The notes: a model not told the origin generated them from the sequence alone. A stretch of 64,000 nt of DNA from PFL42 sp963789825 (GCA_963789825.1 CAWBME010000011.1:207270-271269), one strand, 5' to 3'. Shown: positions 26,253-36,066, counted from the stretch's first letter. Made by a program: numbers and translations.

Positions 26253-26381
26253 GGGTGCTCCCACCATCGGGAGGCGCTCGACAGGCGCAGCTCATGGCGA
26301 GCGATCCGACGCAGACAGATGGCCGTGTCCCTCGCAATACAATGTCGATCTCGGGCGAGGCATTGCGGCGGTCTCACTGGC

Positions 26382-27413
26382 TCACGCCGGCCATCCCAGG
26401 GCCGCCAGGTAGCCGTCGACCATGCGCTCGAGCCCGAAGGCGGCTTCGGCTCTGGCTCGCGCCCCGGCTCGGTAGCGCGGCAGGTCGGCGAGCACCTCGC
26501 TTGCGGCGAGCGCCAGGCCGGCAATGTCCGGCGGCTCAAGCCGCCAGGCATCGGCGCCATACGCCACCACCCGTCCAGCATCCTGAGTCACCATCTCCGG
26601 CAGCGCCCCCGTGTCGAAGGCGACCACCGGTGTGCCGCAGGCCAGTGACTCGATCACCGTGTTCGGGCAAGCTGGCTGCAGATCCGCCGAGAACAGCAGG
26701 CTCCCCGATGCGTACAGTGGCGGGAGCTTCTCGGGCGCCACCGGCCCGAGCCAGTCGATCGGCCGCCGAGCCCGGCGGTCGGCAGCCTGCCGCACCGTCG
26801 CCGGCACCTGCCCGGCCACGGCCAACTCGACCGGGTTGCCGGATTCCAGCATGGCGTTCAGCAGCGAAACGGCATGCTCCAGACCGCTCTCGTAGCCTCC
26901 CGAGAGGCTGGCCTCGACGACCAGCAGGCGCGCAGTCTGAGGTGCGACACCACGCTCAGTGGGGGCGAAGATATCCAGCGGCACACCGTTGGGCACAACC
27001 CTCGTCGGAACTCTGGTGGCGCCGAACGCCCCCTCCCACCAGCCCCGCACGAATTCACTCTGGTAGATCACGCCATCGGCAAGGCGGCTGCGCAGCAGGC
27101 GCAGCAACAGGTTGTTGATCTCCGCCCGCAGGAAGTGGCGCACGCCGGTCCGCCGCCGGCGATGAATCCAGTTCATGCCATCCAGCCGCTGGAAGACCGG
27201 AATACCTCTCCGCCGTGCGCCGACTAGCCCGGTGAGGTGACGGGTACCTCCGGAAACCAGCACCGCGGCATACGGACGGTCGGCGAGGTCAAAGCACACT
27301 TCGATCCCGCGCCGGGCGAGCCCCTGGGACAGCCGGCGCTGAAAGGAGGCCGGGCCGGCGATGCCGCCCACCCGGCTCACCAGGCACAACCGCGGGACCG
27401 ATGGCGCGCTCAT
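26382..27413 (-). CDS. Glycosyltransferase family 4
   Basis: This intact 343-residue GT-B enzyme has an N-terminal domain with VSRVGGIAGPASFQRRLSQG, a middle with QSEFVRGWWEG and VVPNGVPLDIFAP, and a donor domain with IDWLGPVAPEKLPPLYASG and SLLFSADLQPACPNTVIESL followed by ACGTPVVAFDTGALPEMV. It lies between wecB (33 bp) and the next glycosyltransferase and is probably in their operon. A retaining mechanism is expected for the family; donor and acceptor cannot be named. Confidence 0.88.
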   Translation of the reverse strand: MSAPSVPRLCLVSRVGGIAGPASFQRRLSQGLARRGIEVCFDLADRPYAAVLVSGGTRHLTGLVGARRRGIPVFQRLDGMNWIHRRRRTGVRHFLRAEINNLLLRLLRSRLADGVIYQSEFVRGWWEGAFGATRVPTRVVPNGVPLDIFAPTERGVAPQTARLLVVEASLSGGYESGLEHAVSLLNAMLESGNPVELAVAGQVPATVRQAADRRARRPIDWLGPVAPEKLPPLYASGSLLFSADLQPACPNTVIESLACGTPVVAFDTGALPEMVTQDAGRVVAYGADAWRLEPPDIAGLALAASEVLADLPRYRAGARARAEAAFGLERMVDGYLAALGWPA

Positions 27414-27446
27414 CCGCCTCCGGCTTTGCCAGGCATCGGCCGCGGC

Positions 27447-28568
27447 TCAGCCCGCCTGCCGCAAGGCAGCCACGATGCGGGCGCTGGCCCGGCCGTCGCC
27501 ATACGGGTTGGCAGCGTGTGCCATCTCGGCGTGCGCCGCGGGATCGCGCAGCAGCCGCCGCGCCTCCTGCAGGATGCGCTGCGGGTCGGTGCCCACCAGG
27601 CGGGCGGTGCCGGCCTCGATCGCCTCCGGCCGCTCGGTGACCTGGCGCAGAACGAGCACCGGCACGCCCAGCGCCGGCGCCTCCTCCTGCAGCCCACCCG
27701 AGTCGGTCAGCACCAGATGCGAGCGCTTGAGCAGATGGACCATCGGCAGGTAGTCGAGCGGATCGATCAGGCTGATGTTGGCCACGCGCCCCAGCAAACG
27801 GTGGGCCGGCTCGGCGACGTTCGGGTTGCGGTGCACGGGGTACACCAGGTGCACATCACCGCTGAACTCATCGGCCAGCGTCCGCAGCGCCTCAAAGACG
27901 TCTTCCAGCGGCGCTCCGAAGTTCTCGCGGCGATGGGCGGTCACGGTGATCAGCCTGCGGTCCAGCGGCACCTGCCGCAGCGGCCCGCTGTCCCAGGCAT
28001 AAGGCTGGTCGGCGACGCGTAGCAGGGCGTCGATAACGGTGTTGCCAGTGACCAGGATCTGCTCCGGCCGCACGCCTTCGCGCAGCAGGTTCTGGCGCGC
28101 CCGATCGGTCGGGGCGAAGTGCAGATCGGCGACCACGCTCGCCACGCGCCGGTTGATCTCTTCCGGGAAGGGCTGCCACTTGTCGTCGGTGCGCAGGCCA
28201 GCCTCGACGTGGCCCAGGCGGGCACGGTGGTAGAACGCCACCAGGGCCGCCGCCATCACCGTGGTCGTGTCCCCTTGAACCAGCACCCAATCCGGCTTGA
28301 CGTCGCGCAGGATCGGGTCGAGGCCGTGGATCACAGCCGCCGTCAGATCGGCCAGCGACTGGTCCGGCTGCATCAGGTCGAGATCAACATCCGGCCGGAT
28401 GGCGAACAGGCCGAGCACCTGGTCCAGCATCTCGCGATGCTGGGCGGTGACGCAGATCAGGGATTCGAAGTCGGGGGCGGCGGCCAGTTCGGCAATCACC
28501 GGCGCCAGTTTGACGGCTTCCGGGCGCGTGCCGAAGATCGAGAGAACACGGCGGCGGGAGGCGCTCAT
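27447..28568 (-). CDS. wecB: UDP-N-acetylglucosamine 2-epimerase
   Basis: This 373-residue non-hydrolysing epimerase interconverts UDP-GlcNAc and UDP-ManNAc in the cytoplasm. Motifs are SIFGTRPEAVKLAPVI at the N-terminus, QHREMLDQVL, VQGDTTTVMAAALVAFY, GHVEAGLRT, FPEEINRRV, VTAHRRENFGAPL and LTDSGGLQEEAPALGVPVLV. ATG 28568 (MSASRRRVLSIFGTRPEAV) is the natural start; a longer open frame to 28688 overlaps wecC. The 8-bp gap to wecC supports an operon making UDP-ManNAc and then its uronate. Confidence 0.95.
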   Translation of the reverse strand: MSASRRRVLSIFGTRPEAVKLAPVIAELAAAPDFESLICVTAQHREMLDQVLGLFAIRPDVDLDLMQPDQSLADLTAAVIHGLDPILRDVKPDWVLVQGDTTTVMAAALVAFYHRARLGHVEAGLRTDDKWQPFPEEINRRVASVVADLHFAPTDRARQNLLREGVRPEQILVTGNTVIDALLRVADQPYAWDSGPLRQVPLDRRLITVTAHRRENFGAPLEDVFEALRTLADEFSGDVHLVYPVHRNPNVAEPAHRLLGRVANISLIDPLDYLPMVHLLKRSHLVLTDSGGLQEEAPALGVPVLVLRQVTERPEAIEAGTARLVGTDPQRILQEARRLLRDPAAHAEMAHAANPYGDGRASARIVAALRQAG

Positions 28569-28576
28569 GGCGACCC

Positions 28577-29861
28577 TCAGCCCGCCGGCGGCGGTGCGCC
28601 CAGCCGGTGCAACTGGAAGCCGGCCGCCTGCCAGTCGGCGGCCTGCCACACGCCGCGCAGGTCGACGGCCACTCGACCTTTGGCCCATGCCGCCGCCTGC
28701 CGTGGGTCGAGCTGGCGTAGCTGGCTGTGATCGACCAGCAGCACGATCGCCTCGGCGCCGGTCAGCGCGGTCTGCAAGTCGGGCGCGGCGGTGCAGCCGG
28801 GCGCGGTCGCCTGCGGCACGAAGGGATCAAAGGTCGTCACGCGGGCCCCGCGCTGGGCCAGGCCTTGCGCCACGGCGATCGCCGGGCTCTCGCGCAGGTC
28901 ATCGACCTCCGGCTTGTAGGTCAGCCCGAGGGCGGCGATGGTCTTGTCGCTCAGCCCACCGAGCGCGCGCTCGACGAGCTCAACGCAGAACTCCGGTTGG
29001 GCATCGTTCACCTGCCGCGCCTGGCGGATCAGCTGGGCCGATTGCGGCGCCGCCTCGACCAGGAACCAGGGATCGACTCCGATGCAGTGTCCCCCCACGC
29101 CGGGCCCCGGGCGCAGGATGTTGACCCGGGGATGCAGATTGGCCAGCGCGATCGCCTGCCAGACATCGACGTCGAAGCGGTCGGCCAGCCGGGCGAACTC
29201 GTTGGCCAAGGCGATGTTGCCGTCGCGAAAGGTGTTCTCCATCAGCTTGACCATCTCGGCCGTTGTGGCGTCGGTGAGATGGATCTCGCCTCGGACGAAG
29301 ACCTGGTACAAGTCCCGGCCGGCCTCGGCCGAGGCTGGGTTGACCCCGCCGATCACCCGGGCGTTTTCGACCAGCTCACGCAGGATCTGTCCAGGCAGAA
29401 CGCGCTCAGGCGAGTAGCACAGGTAGAAGTCCTCGCCGGCGCGCAGCCCGGAACGCTCCAGGATCGGCGCCAGCAGGTCGGTGGTCGTGCGCGGCGGCGA
29501 GGTCGAACTCGAGCACCACCAGGTTGCCGCGCCCCAGCACCGGCACGATCGCCTCGGCGGCTGCGGTCACGAAGTGCATGTCCGCCCGCTTGTCCGCCAG
29601 GATCGGCGTCGGCACCGCCAGGACAAAGGCATCCGCCGGCTGCGGCTCCTGGCTCACCAGCAGGTTGCCCGACTGGAAGGCAGCCTGCACCAGGTCGCGC
29701 AGGCCGGGTTCCTGGATGTGCACTTGGCCGTCGCGCAGCACGTCCACCACGCGGCGGTTGACGTCGACACCGACGACTGACAGGCCGTGGGTGGCGAAGG
29801 TGCTGGCGGTCGGCAGGCCGATGTACCCCAGGCCCAGGACGCAGATCTTGTGGAACTCCAC
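28577..29861 (-). CDS. wecC: UDP-N-acetyl-D-mannosamine dehydrogenase, one frameshift
   Basis: This enzyme of 427 residues oxidises UDP-ManNAc at C6 to UDP-ManNAcA with NAD. The N-terminal Rossmann motif is VLGLGYIGLPTASTFA. The frame breaks at an extra A at 29506/29507; removing it restores VVLESTSPPRTTTDLLAPIL, the family hallmark, and then LCYSPERVLPGQ, NTFRDGNIALANEFA, GVGGHCIGVDPWFL (active-site Cys) and GLTYKPEVDDLRESPA. ATG 29861 lies 22 bp after a CATAAT -10. This is the first gene of the polysaccharide locus on this strand. Confidence 0.93.
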
Positions 29862-29883
29862 GCGGTGTGCCCCCGAGGCCGCG

Positions 29884-29889
29884 ATTATG
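29884..29889 (-). promoter_or_regulatory. -10 element CATAAT before wecC
   Basis: On the minus strand CATAAT with an upstream TGG (extended -10) lies 22 bp from the wecC ATG. Confidence 0.4.
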
Positions 29890-29936
29890 CCATATCCAGC
29901 GAATCGGGCCCGCCGAGCCGATCCGCCCCGGACCTA

Positions 29937-30186
29937 GCAGGCTACCGAAAAACATCGTGTGATCGTCCACCCCTCTCCCCTAGCCCCTCCCCCTGCATGA
30001 GCCGACATCCGCGACTCGACACGAGTCCCGCAGGGGAAGGGGTCGATATTCCGGGGGGTGGGGAGCCAAGCTCCCCTCCCCCAAGATCTTGTTCCCCCTC
30101 TCCGCCACGGTTCATGGCGTACCCGTGCGCCGTCCTCGGAGAGGGGGTCAGGGGGTGGAGGTCTGCACGTTCTTCCGCAAGCTTCC
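29937..30186. repeat. MITE-like dispersed repeat, copy 1 (250 bp)
   Basis: This stretch matches 36275-36488 in the same orientation along its whole length, apart from about 36 extra bases here near 30050-30090. The ends form an imperfect inverted pair: left GGCT...CGTGTGATCGTCCA, right on the reverse strand AGCTTGCGGAAGAACGTG. Inside, pyrimidine-rich and purine-rich blocks pair (CCCCTCCCCCTGC with GCAGGGGAAGGGG; CCCCCTCTCC with GGAGAGGGGG), so a transcript would fold into hairpins. No transposase is nearby. It ends just before the -10 of the RpiB-like gene. Confidence 0.8.
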
Positions 30187-30206
30187 AGAGCTCCACAGGC
30201 CCCGGC

Positions 30207-30212
30207 TATAAT
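30207..30212 (+). promoter_or_regulatory. -10 element TATAAT before the RpiB-like gene
   Basis: A consensus TATAAT lies 20 bp downstream of the repeat edge and 21 bp before the apparent start. An ACGGAAGG ribosome site lies between. Confidence 0.6.
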
Positions 30213-30233
30213 CCCCTCCAACGGAAGGCTCTC

Positions 30234-30698
30234 GTTCGCATCGCCATCGGCTCCGACGAGGATCACCCAACCGCCCGCTCCATGCTCGCCTGGCTGCGGC
30301 AGCAGGGTCACGACGTGCAGACCGTCGGCGTGCTCGACGGCCCGGCGCTCGCCTGGCCGCAGGTGGCCCTGGGCGTCGCTCAGGCCGTGGCCTCGGGGCA
30401 GGCCGACGAGGGCATCCTGTTCTGCTGGACCGGGACCGGCGTGTCCCTGGCGGCCAACAAGGTTCACGGCATCCGGGCGGCGCTGTGCCACGACGCCGCG
30501 ACGGCCCGCGGCGCCCGGCTGTGGAACGACGCCAACGTGCTTTGCCTGTCGCTGCGCAGCACGACGCTGGCGGTCGCCGAGGAGATCCTGCAGGCCTGGT
30601 TCGCCACCCACTACCAGCCGAACGCCGACGACGACGCCTGCCTGGCGGCAATCCGGGAGATCGAGGCGCTGAACGCCTCACCCGACGGCGCAGCCTGA
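30234..30698 (+). CDS. RpiB/LacAB-family sugar-phosphate isomerase
   Basis: This protein of about 154 residues keeps the RpiB pattern: RIAIGSDEDHPTARSMLAWL at the N-terminus, then FCWTGTGVSLAANKVHGIRAA with the catalytic Cys, and ARLWNDANVLCLSLR. The usual CG in the catalytic loop is CW here. The ribosome site and promoter point to a start at 30231-30236, but the codon there is GTT; a single-base error of GTG is the simplest reading. The family interconverts ribose/ribulose or other aldose/ketose 5- and 6-phosphates. The substrate is not certain because of the loop change. Confidence 0.8.
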   Translation, partial: VRIAIGSDEDHPTARSMLAWLRQQGHDVQTVGVLDGPALAWPQVALGVAQAVASGQADEGILFCWTGTGVSLAANKVHGIRAALCHDAATARGARLWNDANVLCLSLRSTTLAVAEEILQAWFATHYQPNADDDACLAAIREIEALNASPDGAA

Positions 30699-30723
30699 AC
30701 CGGCGCGAGCTCACGCAGCGGAG

Positions 30724-30729
30724 TAGAAT
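30724..30729 (+). promoter_or_regulatory. -10 element TAGAAT before the carboxypeptidase gene
   Basis: TAGAAT lies 84 bp before the GTG at 30814, just after the RpiB-like stop. Confidence 0.4.
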
Positions 30730-30813
30730 CTCGGCGCGAGCCCCAAGCGCACGTCCTGCGCCTGGGAACCAACTCAGCGAGTGGTTTCCTATCGAGCAGG
30801 AGGATCAATCACC

Positions 30814-32322
30814 GTGGGTAAGCACTTCGATGCATTCCGAGAGCGGGTCGGAGTCGTCTTCGACCTCAACGCCGCTTCCGCCGTTCTGGATTGGGATCAG
30901 CAGACCTACATGCCGAGCGGAGGCGCTGCAGGGCGCGCCATGCAGTACAGCACCCTGCGACGCCTGGCGCATGAGCACTTCGTCAGCCCCGCCTTCGAGC
31001 AGGGGCTGCAGGCGGCCGCCGACGAGGTCGCCAAGCTCGACCCCAATTCGGATGAGGTGCGCATCGTGCGCCACGTGCGGCGCGAGTTCGACAAGGCCAC
31101 GCGAGTGCCGTCGGAATGGGTTGGCGAGTTCAGCCGGGTGACGGCGCTGGCACAGCAGTCGTGGGAGAGCCGCCAAGGAGCAGTCCAACTTCGCCCTGCT
31201 TCGAAGCCGAACTGACCCGGGTGGTCCAGATGCGGCGGGAGTACGCCGGGTTCTTCGCGCCGTACGACCACGTCTACGACCCCCTGATCGACGACTACGA
31301 GCCGGGGATGAAGACCACGGAGGTGCAGGCCGTCTTCGATCAACTGCGCCCGGCGCAGGTGGCGCTGGTGCGGGAGATCACCGAGCGCGGACGGCCGGTC
31401 GATGACCGCGTGCTGCACCTGCCGTATGACGAGGGCAAGCAGTGGGCCTTCGGCGAGGAAGTCGCGCGGCGCTTCGGTTACGACTTCAACCGCGGCCGGC
31501 AGGACAAGTCGGCCCACCCGTTCACCACCTCGTTCGGGCAGAACGACGTCCGCATCACCACGCGCGTCCTCCCGAACTACTTGCCGACGCGATGTGCGGC
31601 ACGATGCACGAAGCGGGACACGCCATGTACGAACAGGGCCTCAGCCCAGCGCTGGATCGGACGCCGACGGCCAACTGGCGCTTCACTCGGCATGCACGAG
31701 TTGCAGTCGCGCATGTGGGAGAACCTGGTCGGCCGCAGCCGGCCCTTCTGGCAGGCCTTCTATCCCGACCTGCAGCAGTTGTTCCCCGAGCAGCTGGCCA
31801 AGGTGGATCTGGAGAGCTTCTACCGCGCCCTGAACAAGGTCGAGCCGTCGCTGATCCGCACCGAGGCCGACGAGGCCACCTACAACCTGCACGTCATGCT
31901 GCGCTTCGAACTGGAAGTGGCGCTGATGCAGGGCAGCCTGTCGGTCCACGACCTGCCGGCGGCGTGGAACCAGAAGTACCAGGAGTATCTGGGGATCACC
32001 CCGCCCGACGACGCCCACGGTGTGCTGCAAGACATCCATTGGTCGTTGACGGGACTTTGGCTACTTCCCGACCTACACCCTCGGCAACCTGATCGCCAGC
32101 CAGCTGTGGGAGACGATCCGCCAGGACCTGCCCGACCTGGATCGCTCGATCGCCGCCAAGGATTTCCAGCCGCTGCTCGGCTGGCTGCGCTCCCATATCC
32201 ATCAGCACGGCGCCAAGTTCGAGCCGATGGAACTGCTGGAGCGGGTCACCGGCCAGCGTCTGACGGCCGAGCCCTACCTGACCTACCTGCGTACCAAGTT
32301 CGGAGAGATCTATGCCCTGTAG
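30814..32322 (+). CDS. M32-family metallocarboxypeptidase, several frameshifts
   Basis: This zinc carboxypeptidase of about 500 residues removes C-terminal amino acids from peptides in the cytoplasm. The N-terminus (FRERVGVVFDLNAASAVLDW DQQTYMP split by the helix) and the zinc motif HEAGH at 31607-31621 are typical of M32. The C-terminus (GYFPTYTLGNLIASQLWETI; FGEIYAL) is a complete family end. The frame shifts near 31190, 31600, 31690 and 32055 and returns to family sequence each time, so the indels are probably sequence errors. GTG 30814 follows a strong CAGGAGGA ribosome site. Confidence 0.85.
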
Positions 32323-32361
32323 CGAGGCGGCAGATCACAAACCTCGCACAAGCTGCACCGG

Positions 32362-32721
32362 ATGAGCACGATTCACGGTCTGCTGGCCAACACGGTCATG
32401 CTGTTCATGGCACTCGCCGGCGCATGGGGCGTGCTGCTCTACGCGCGGCGCCGCGGCGTCGATGGCGGCTACTGGGGGATCCTGGTCATCGGCGAACTGC
32501 TGATCGTGGCGCAGGGCATCCTGGGCATGGTGCTGCTCATCGGTGGCGAACAACCCGGGCGGGGCATTCATATTCTGTACGGCGTGGTGGCTGCACTGAC
32601 GCTGCCGGCGGCCTATGGGTTCACCCGCGCCCGGGACGACCGGCGGGCAGCGCTGGTGTATGGCCTGCTCTGCCTGTTCCTGGCGGCCATTGCCTGGCGC
32701 GCCGCCACCACCGGCGTCTGA
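32362..32721 (+). CDS. Small four-helix membrane protein, unknown
   Basis: This 119-residue protein has four clear hydrophobic helices (about 7-27, 37-60, 69-87 and 95-113) with short charged loops (YARRRGVD; TRARDDRRA). It starts 40 bp after the carboxypeptidase stop and ends 23 bp before the dehydrogenase start, so it is probably in one transcript with both. The topology recalls small haem- or redox-associated membrane proteins, but there is no conserved histidine pair to support that. No function assigned. Confidence 0.75.
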   Translation: MSTIHGLLANTVMLFMALAGAWGVLLYARRRGVDGGYWGILVIGELLIVAQGILGMVLLIGGEQPGRGIHILYGVVAALTLPAAYGFTRARDDRRAALVYGLLCLFLAAIAWRAATTGV

Positions 32722-32743
32722 GCCCAGCGAGCGCATAGGAGCC

Positions 32744-33836
32744 ATGCCGCAGCCAACCCCGACCACGATCGTCGTCCTGCAAGGCGACCAGACCGGACAG
32801 GAGTTGCTGGTCCAGGCGCTGCGCGTGCTCGACCCCGATGTCATCCGCCTGCCGCTCGCCTTCGAGACGTACGACGTCAGCCTGGAAGCGCGCCGGCGCT
32901 CGGATAACGCCGTGCTCAGCCAGGCGGCCGCGGCGATGTGCCGCACCGGATTCGGCCTGAAGGCGGCGACGATCACGCCAGCCGACGCCGACGATGTGGG
33001 CAGCCCCAATGCCATTCTGCGCGAAGCCATCGACGGGCAGGTGATCCTGCGCACCGGACGGCGGCTGCCCAACGTGCGGCCGGTGGGCGGTGTACATGCC
33101 CCGATCGCCGTCGTGCGCATGGCAGTCGGGGATGCCTACGGCGCCAAGGAATGGCGCGAGCCGATGCCCGACGGCGACGAGGCCGCCTTCCGCACCGAGC
33201 GCATCACCCGCAAGACTTGCCGGGCGGTGGCCGAGTTCGCCTTCCAGTACGCCGAACGGCAGGGCGCCAAGGTGTTTGGCGGCCCCAAGTTCACCGTCAG
33301 CCCGGTGTATGAAGGGATGTTCAAACAGGAGCTGGACGCGGCCGCCGACGCGCCACCCCCAGGTGCGCTACGATCCGCAGTTGATCGACGCCACGTATGC
33401 TCTGCTGCTTCAGAATGCCGGCGAGGCCCTGGTGATTCCGGCGCTGAACCGCGACGGGGACTGCCTGTCGGACCTGGTGCTGCAGATGTACGGGTCGATC
33501 GCCGGCTCCGAGTCGATCGTGCTGGCTTTCGACGAGACCGCCCTCCAGGTGCGAGTGGTGATGGCCGAGGCGCCGCACGGCACCGCTCCGGCGCTGGAAG
33601 GCAAGAACCTGGCGAACCCGCTGGGGATGATCCTGGCCGGCGCGGCGCTGCTCACCTACCTGAAGGATGCGGCAGCCGGGAGCGCTTCACGCGCCATCTA
33701 CGAGTCGGCCTTCGAGGCGATCGCGCAGGGAATCGCCACGCATGACCTCGGCGGTCCCGCCACAACCACGGAGTTCACCGATGAGGTCATCCGGCGCGTC
33801 CGAACCAAGCTGGACATCTGGTCCAGCCTGCCCTGA
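32744..33836 (+). CDS. Isocitrate/isopropylmalate-dehydrogenase-family protein, one frameshift
   Basis: This protein of about 364 residues belongs to the NAD(P)-dependent beta-decarboxylating dehydrogenases. The N-terminal loop is LQGDQTGQELL, where GDGIGPE is usual. The later motifs are recognisable: LPNVRPVGGVHAPIAVVR, DGDCLSDLVLQMYGSIAGSE for the metal aspartates, and EAPHGTAPALEGKNLANPLG for NAD binding. The frame breaks in a C5 run near 33355 and resumes at RYDPQLIDATYALLLQNAGE. Substrate (isocitrate, isopropylmalate or homoisocitrate) cannot be chosen; the neighbours give no leucine or TCA context. Confidence 0.85.
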
Positions 33837-33839
33837 GAC

Positions 33840-34742
33840 ATGCGCCACGCTCTGTGCCTGACGCTGCTGCTGGGGGCCGCCGGCCTGGCGGCCTGCCTGC
33901 CCACGCGTGCCGGCCCGACGCCGGCCGAGCCTGCACCCACGGTGCAGCCTTCACCTACGCCGCAGCCGGAGGTGACGACACCGCAGTATTCCCCCCTCAC
34001 GGCTGCCACGCCACCGATCGTGCTCGAGCCGCCCATCGCCCTGCCGAGCGTCACGCCCACCCCGCCCCAGGTCGGCTTGCCGCTGGAGACGCTGGCGATT
34101 CTGGCGCCCGGCCCGGGCTCACAGGTGACCAGCCCGTTGCATGTGCGCGGCTTCGGCGGCCCTTCGTTCAGCCAGCGGGTGCACTTCCGTCTGCTCGGCG
34201 AGGACGGCCGCCTGCTCTCCCAGGCGACCACCTACCTGTTCAGCTTCCCCGGTAACCCAGGCCGCTTCATTGCCACCCTCCCGTTTCAGATCGACCGGGT
34301 CGCCGAGGAGGGCCAACTCGAGGTCAGCGTGGACAGCGTGCGCGACGGCCAACGCTCACACCTCTCGACCGTAACGTTGGTGCTGCTCTCGGCGGGCAGC
34401 GCACACGTCTTTCCGGCGCCGCACGGCGCAGAGAAGCTGACCGTGTTCTCCCCTCGGCCGGATCAGTACATCACTGGCGGCAAGGTGACGATCGATGGCG
34501 CCGGCTGGGCCGAGAGCGACCTGCCGCTGGTTGCCGAAGTGCTCGACCGGCAGGGCGTCAGCCTCGGGCAGGCCGAGTTTCGCCTGACCTCGAACGAGCC
34601 GGGAGTGCTGGGCACGTTCCGCGTCGAGGTCGCCTATCAAGTCGACCGCTACCAGCAGGGCAAGGTCGTGGTGTATGAGCTGGGCAAGGCGATCCCGGGG
34701 TTGGTCCATCTTGCCGCCGTCGACGTGATGCTTGCCCAGTGA
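33840..34742 (+). CDS. Lipoprotein with two Gmad2-like domains
   Basis: This 300-residue protein has a lipoprotein signal (LLLGAAGLAAC, Cys near 19), a Pro/Thr linker to about residue 75, and two beta-sandwich repeats. The first (ILAPGPGSQVTSPLHVRGFG) and second (VFSPRPDQYITGGKVTIDGA) have the look of Gmad2, the immunoglobulin-like domain found in GerMN and other envelope proteins. It starts 4 bp after the dehydrogenase stop. It is probably a surface lipoprotein; the ligand is unknown. Confidence 0.78.
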   Translation: MRHALCLTLLLGAAGLAACLPTRAGPTPAEPAPTVQPSPTPQPEVTTPQYSPLTAATPPIVLEPPIALPSVTPTPPQVGLPLETLAILAPGPGSQVTSPLHVRGFGGPSFSQRVHFRLLGEDGRLLSQATTYLFSFPGNPGRFIATLPFQIDRVAEEGQLEVSVDSVRDGQRSHLSTVTLVLLSAGSAHVFPAPHGAEKLTVFSPRPDQYITGGKVTIDGAGWAESDLPLVAEVLDRQGVSLGQAEFRLTSNEPGVLGTFRVEVAYQVDRYQQGKVVVYELGKAIPGLVHLAAVDVMLAQ

Positions 34743-34895
34743 AGCCCGCCGGATCGGTGTTCCCTGCCGCCGGGTGCCGCTCCACGGACTCCCGTCGACG
34801 AGTGGCATGATCGGGCCGTCGGCGCCAGCGACGAGGCTGGTCGAGGGCGCCAGGACCGGCAGTCACTTCCCCATTCACATGGCAAGGAGCGTAGC

Positions 34896-36066
34896 GTGTT
34901 CAAGCATCTGATGATGGTCGTTCTTGCAGGAGCGCTGCTGGCCGGCTGCTCGGCAGCGCCTGGTGCGGAACCCATCCAGCCCGCGGCGGCCCTCCACCGA
35001 GGCGGAGGCTGATCTGGCGGGTGATCCGGCCGCTGGCTCGCAGATCTTCCTGGATCAGGACTGCGGTGCCTGTCACAGCCTCGCCGCCGCGGGCGCCACC
35101 GGCACGGTCGGACCCAACTTGGACCAGGCCTCCCGCAGCTTCGACGAGGTAGTAACGATTGTGGCCGAAGGCAAGCCGCCGATGCCGGCCTACGCCGACC
35201 GCTTGACCCCCAAGCAGATCGCCGATGTCGCCGCCTACGTGCTGGCCGCCCGAGGCGCCGGCCTGGCGGTCGACCCCCCAGCAACGCCGCCGACCGAGGC
35301 AGAAGTCAGGGGCATCGATCTCTCGCCACTGGTCGATGCCTGGAACGCCAACGATCTTGATGCCCTACGCAGCCTGTATGCGGAGGATGCCAGGCTGGCA
35401 TCCATCGATGAAGTCGCCGCCGTGCAACAGGGCGAATCCGTCCCGACCTCCATCGACGAGGGTGCCCTTGACCATCAGCTGCAGGCGCTGGGCAACATGC
35501 GCCTGCGCATCCTGGGCGACCCGATCCAGGTCACGGACAAGACGGCAGGCTTCGCCTTCCGCCTGGAGGGAGAAAACGAAGGCCGCAACGGCGTCGGCCT
35601 GCTGCGCTACGAGGGCGAGAAGATCTGGCTTCACGTCTATGCGCTCGATCCAGAGATGACGCCGAACCCCTCCGCCGACACTTCCGGCCTCCAGCCCGGC
35701 TCGGTCGACGAGCTCAACGCCGCCTGGACCGCACTCGACGTCCCTGCAGTAACCCAGCTGTACCAGGAGGGCGCGAGGGTGTGGCGCGATGAGGACCTCG
35801 TGGCCATCCTCTCCGGTTCGGGCGCCTCACCCATGTCGCTTGAGGAGCAAGTCCGCAGCCGCGGTTCCTGGGGGCCGATGGCGGTAGGTGCCCCAGTGCA
35901 GGTCGGCAACCTGGTGCTCTTCGCCTGGCGCTGGGAGGCATACGACTACCCCAACGGGTTCGGGGTGCGTTTGCTCCAGTACGACGGCGACCGCATTGCC
36001 GCCGATGTCCGTTTCGCGCTTCGTCCATGGGAAGCCACGGGCGAACCATTCCTCGAAGGTCTCTAG
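34896..36066 (+). CDS. Cytochrome c lipoprotein fused to two NTF2-like domains, one frameshift
   Basis: GTG 34896, after a CAAGGAG ribosome site, opens a lipoprotein signal (VVLAGALLAGC). The frame breaks near 34985-34995 and resumes as PSTEAEADLAGDPAAGSQIF. A single-haem cytochrome c domain follows, with CGACHSL for haem binding and PPMPAYADRL supplying the axial Met. Two copies of an NTF2/SnoaL-like domain then follow (LSPLVDAWNANDLDALRSLY; VDELNAAWTALDVPAVTQLY). The restored protein is 389 residues. The haem domain suggests electron transfer outside the membrane. This domain order is unusual and no partner enzyme is adjacent. Confidence 0.82.

Noticed and set aside
29937..30186. A CRISPR array or rho-independent terminator cluster
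   Set aside because: There are only two distant copies with no regular spacers; the hairpins are parts of one dispersed repeat.
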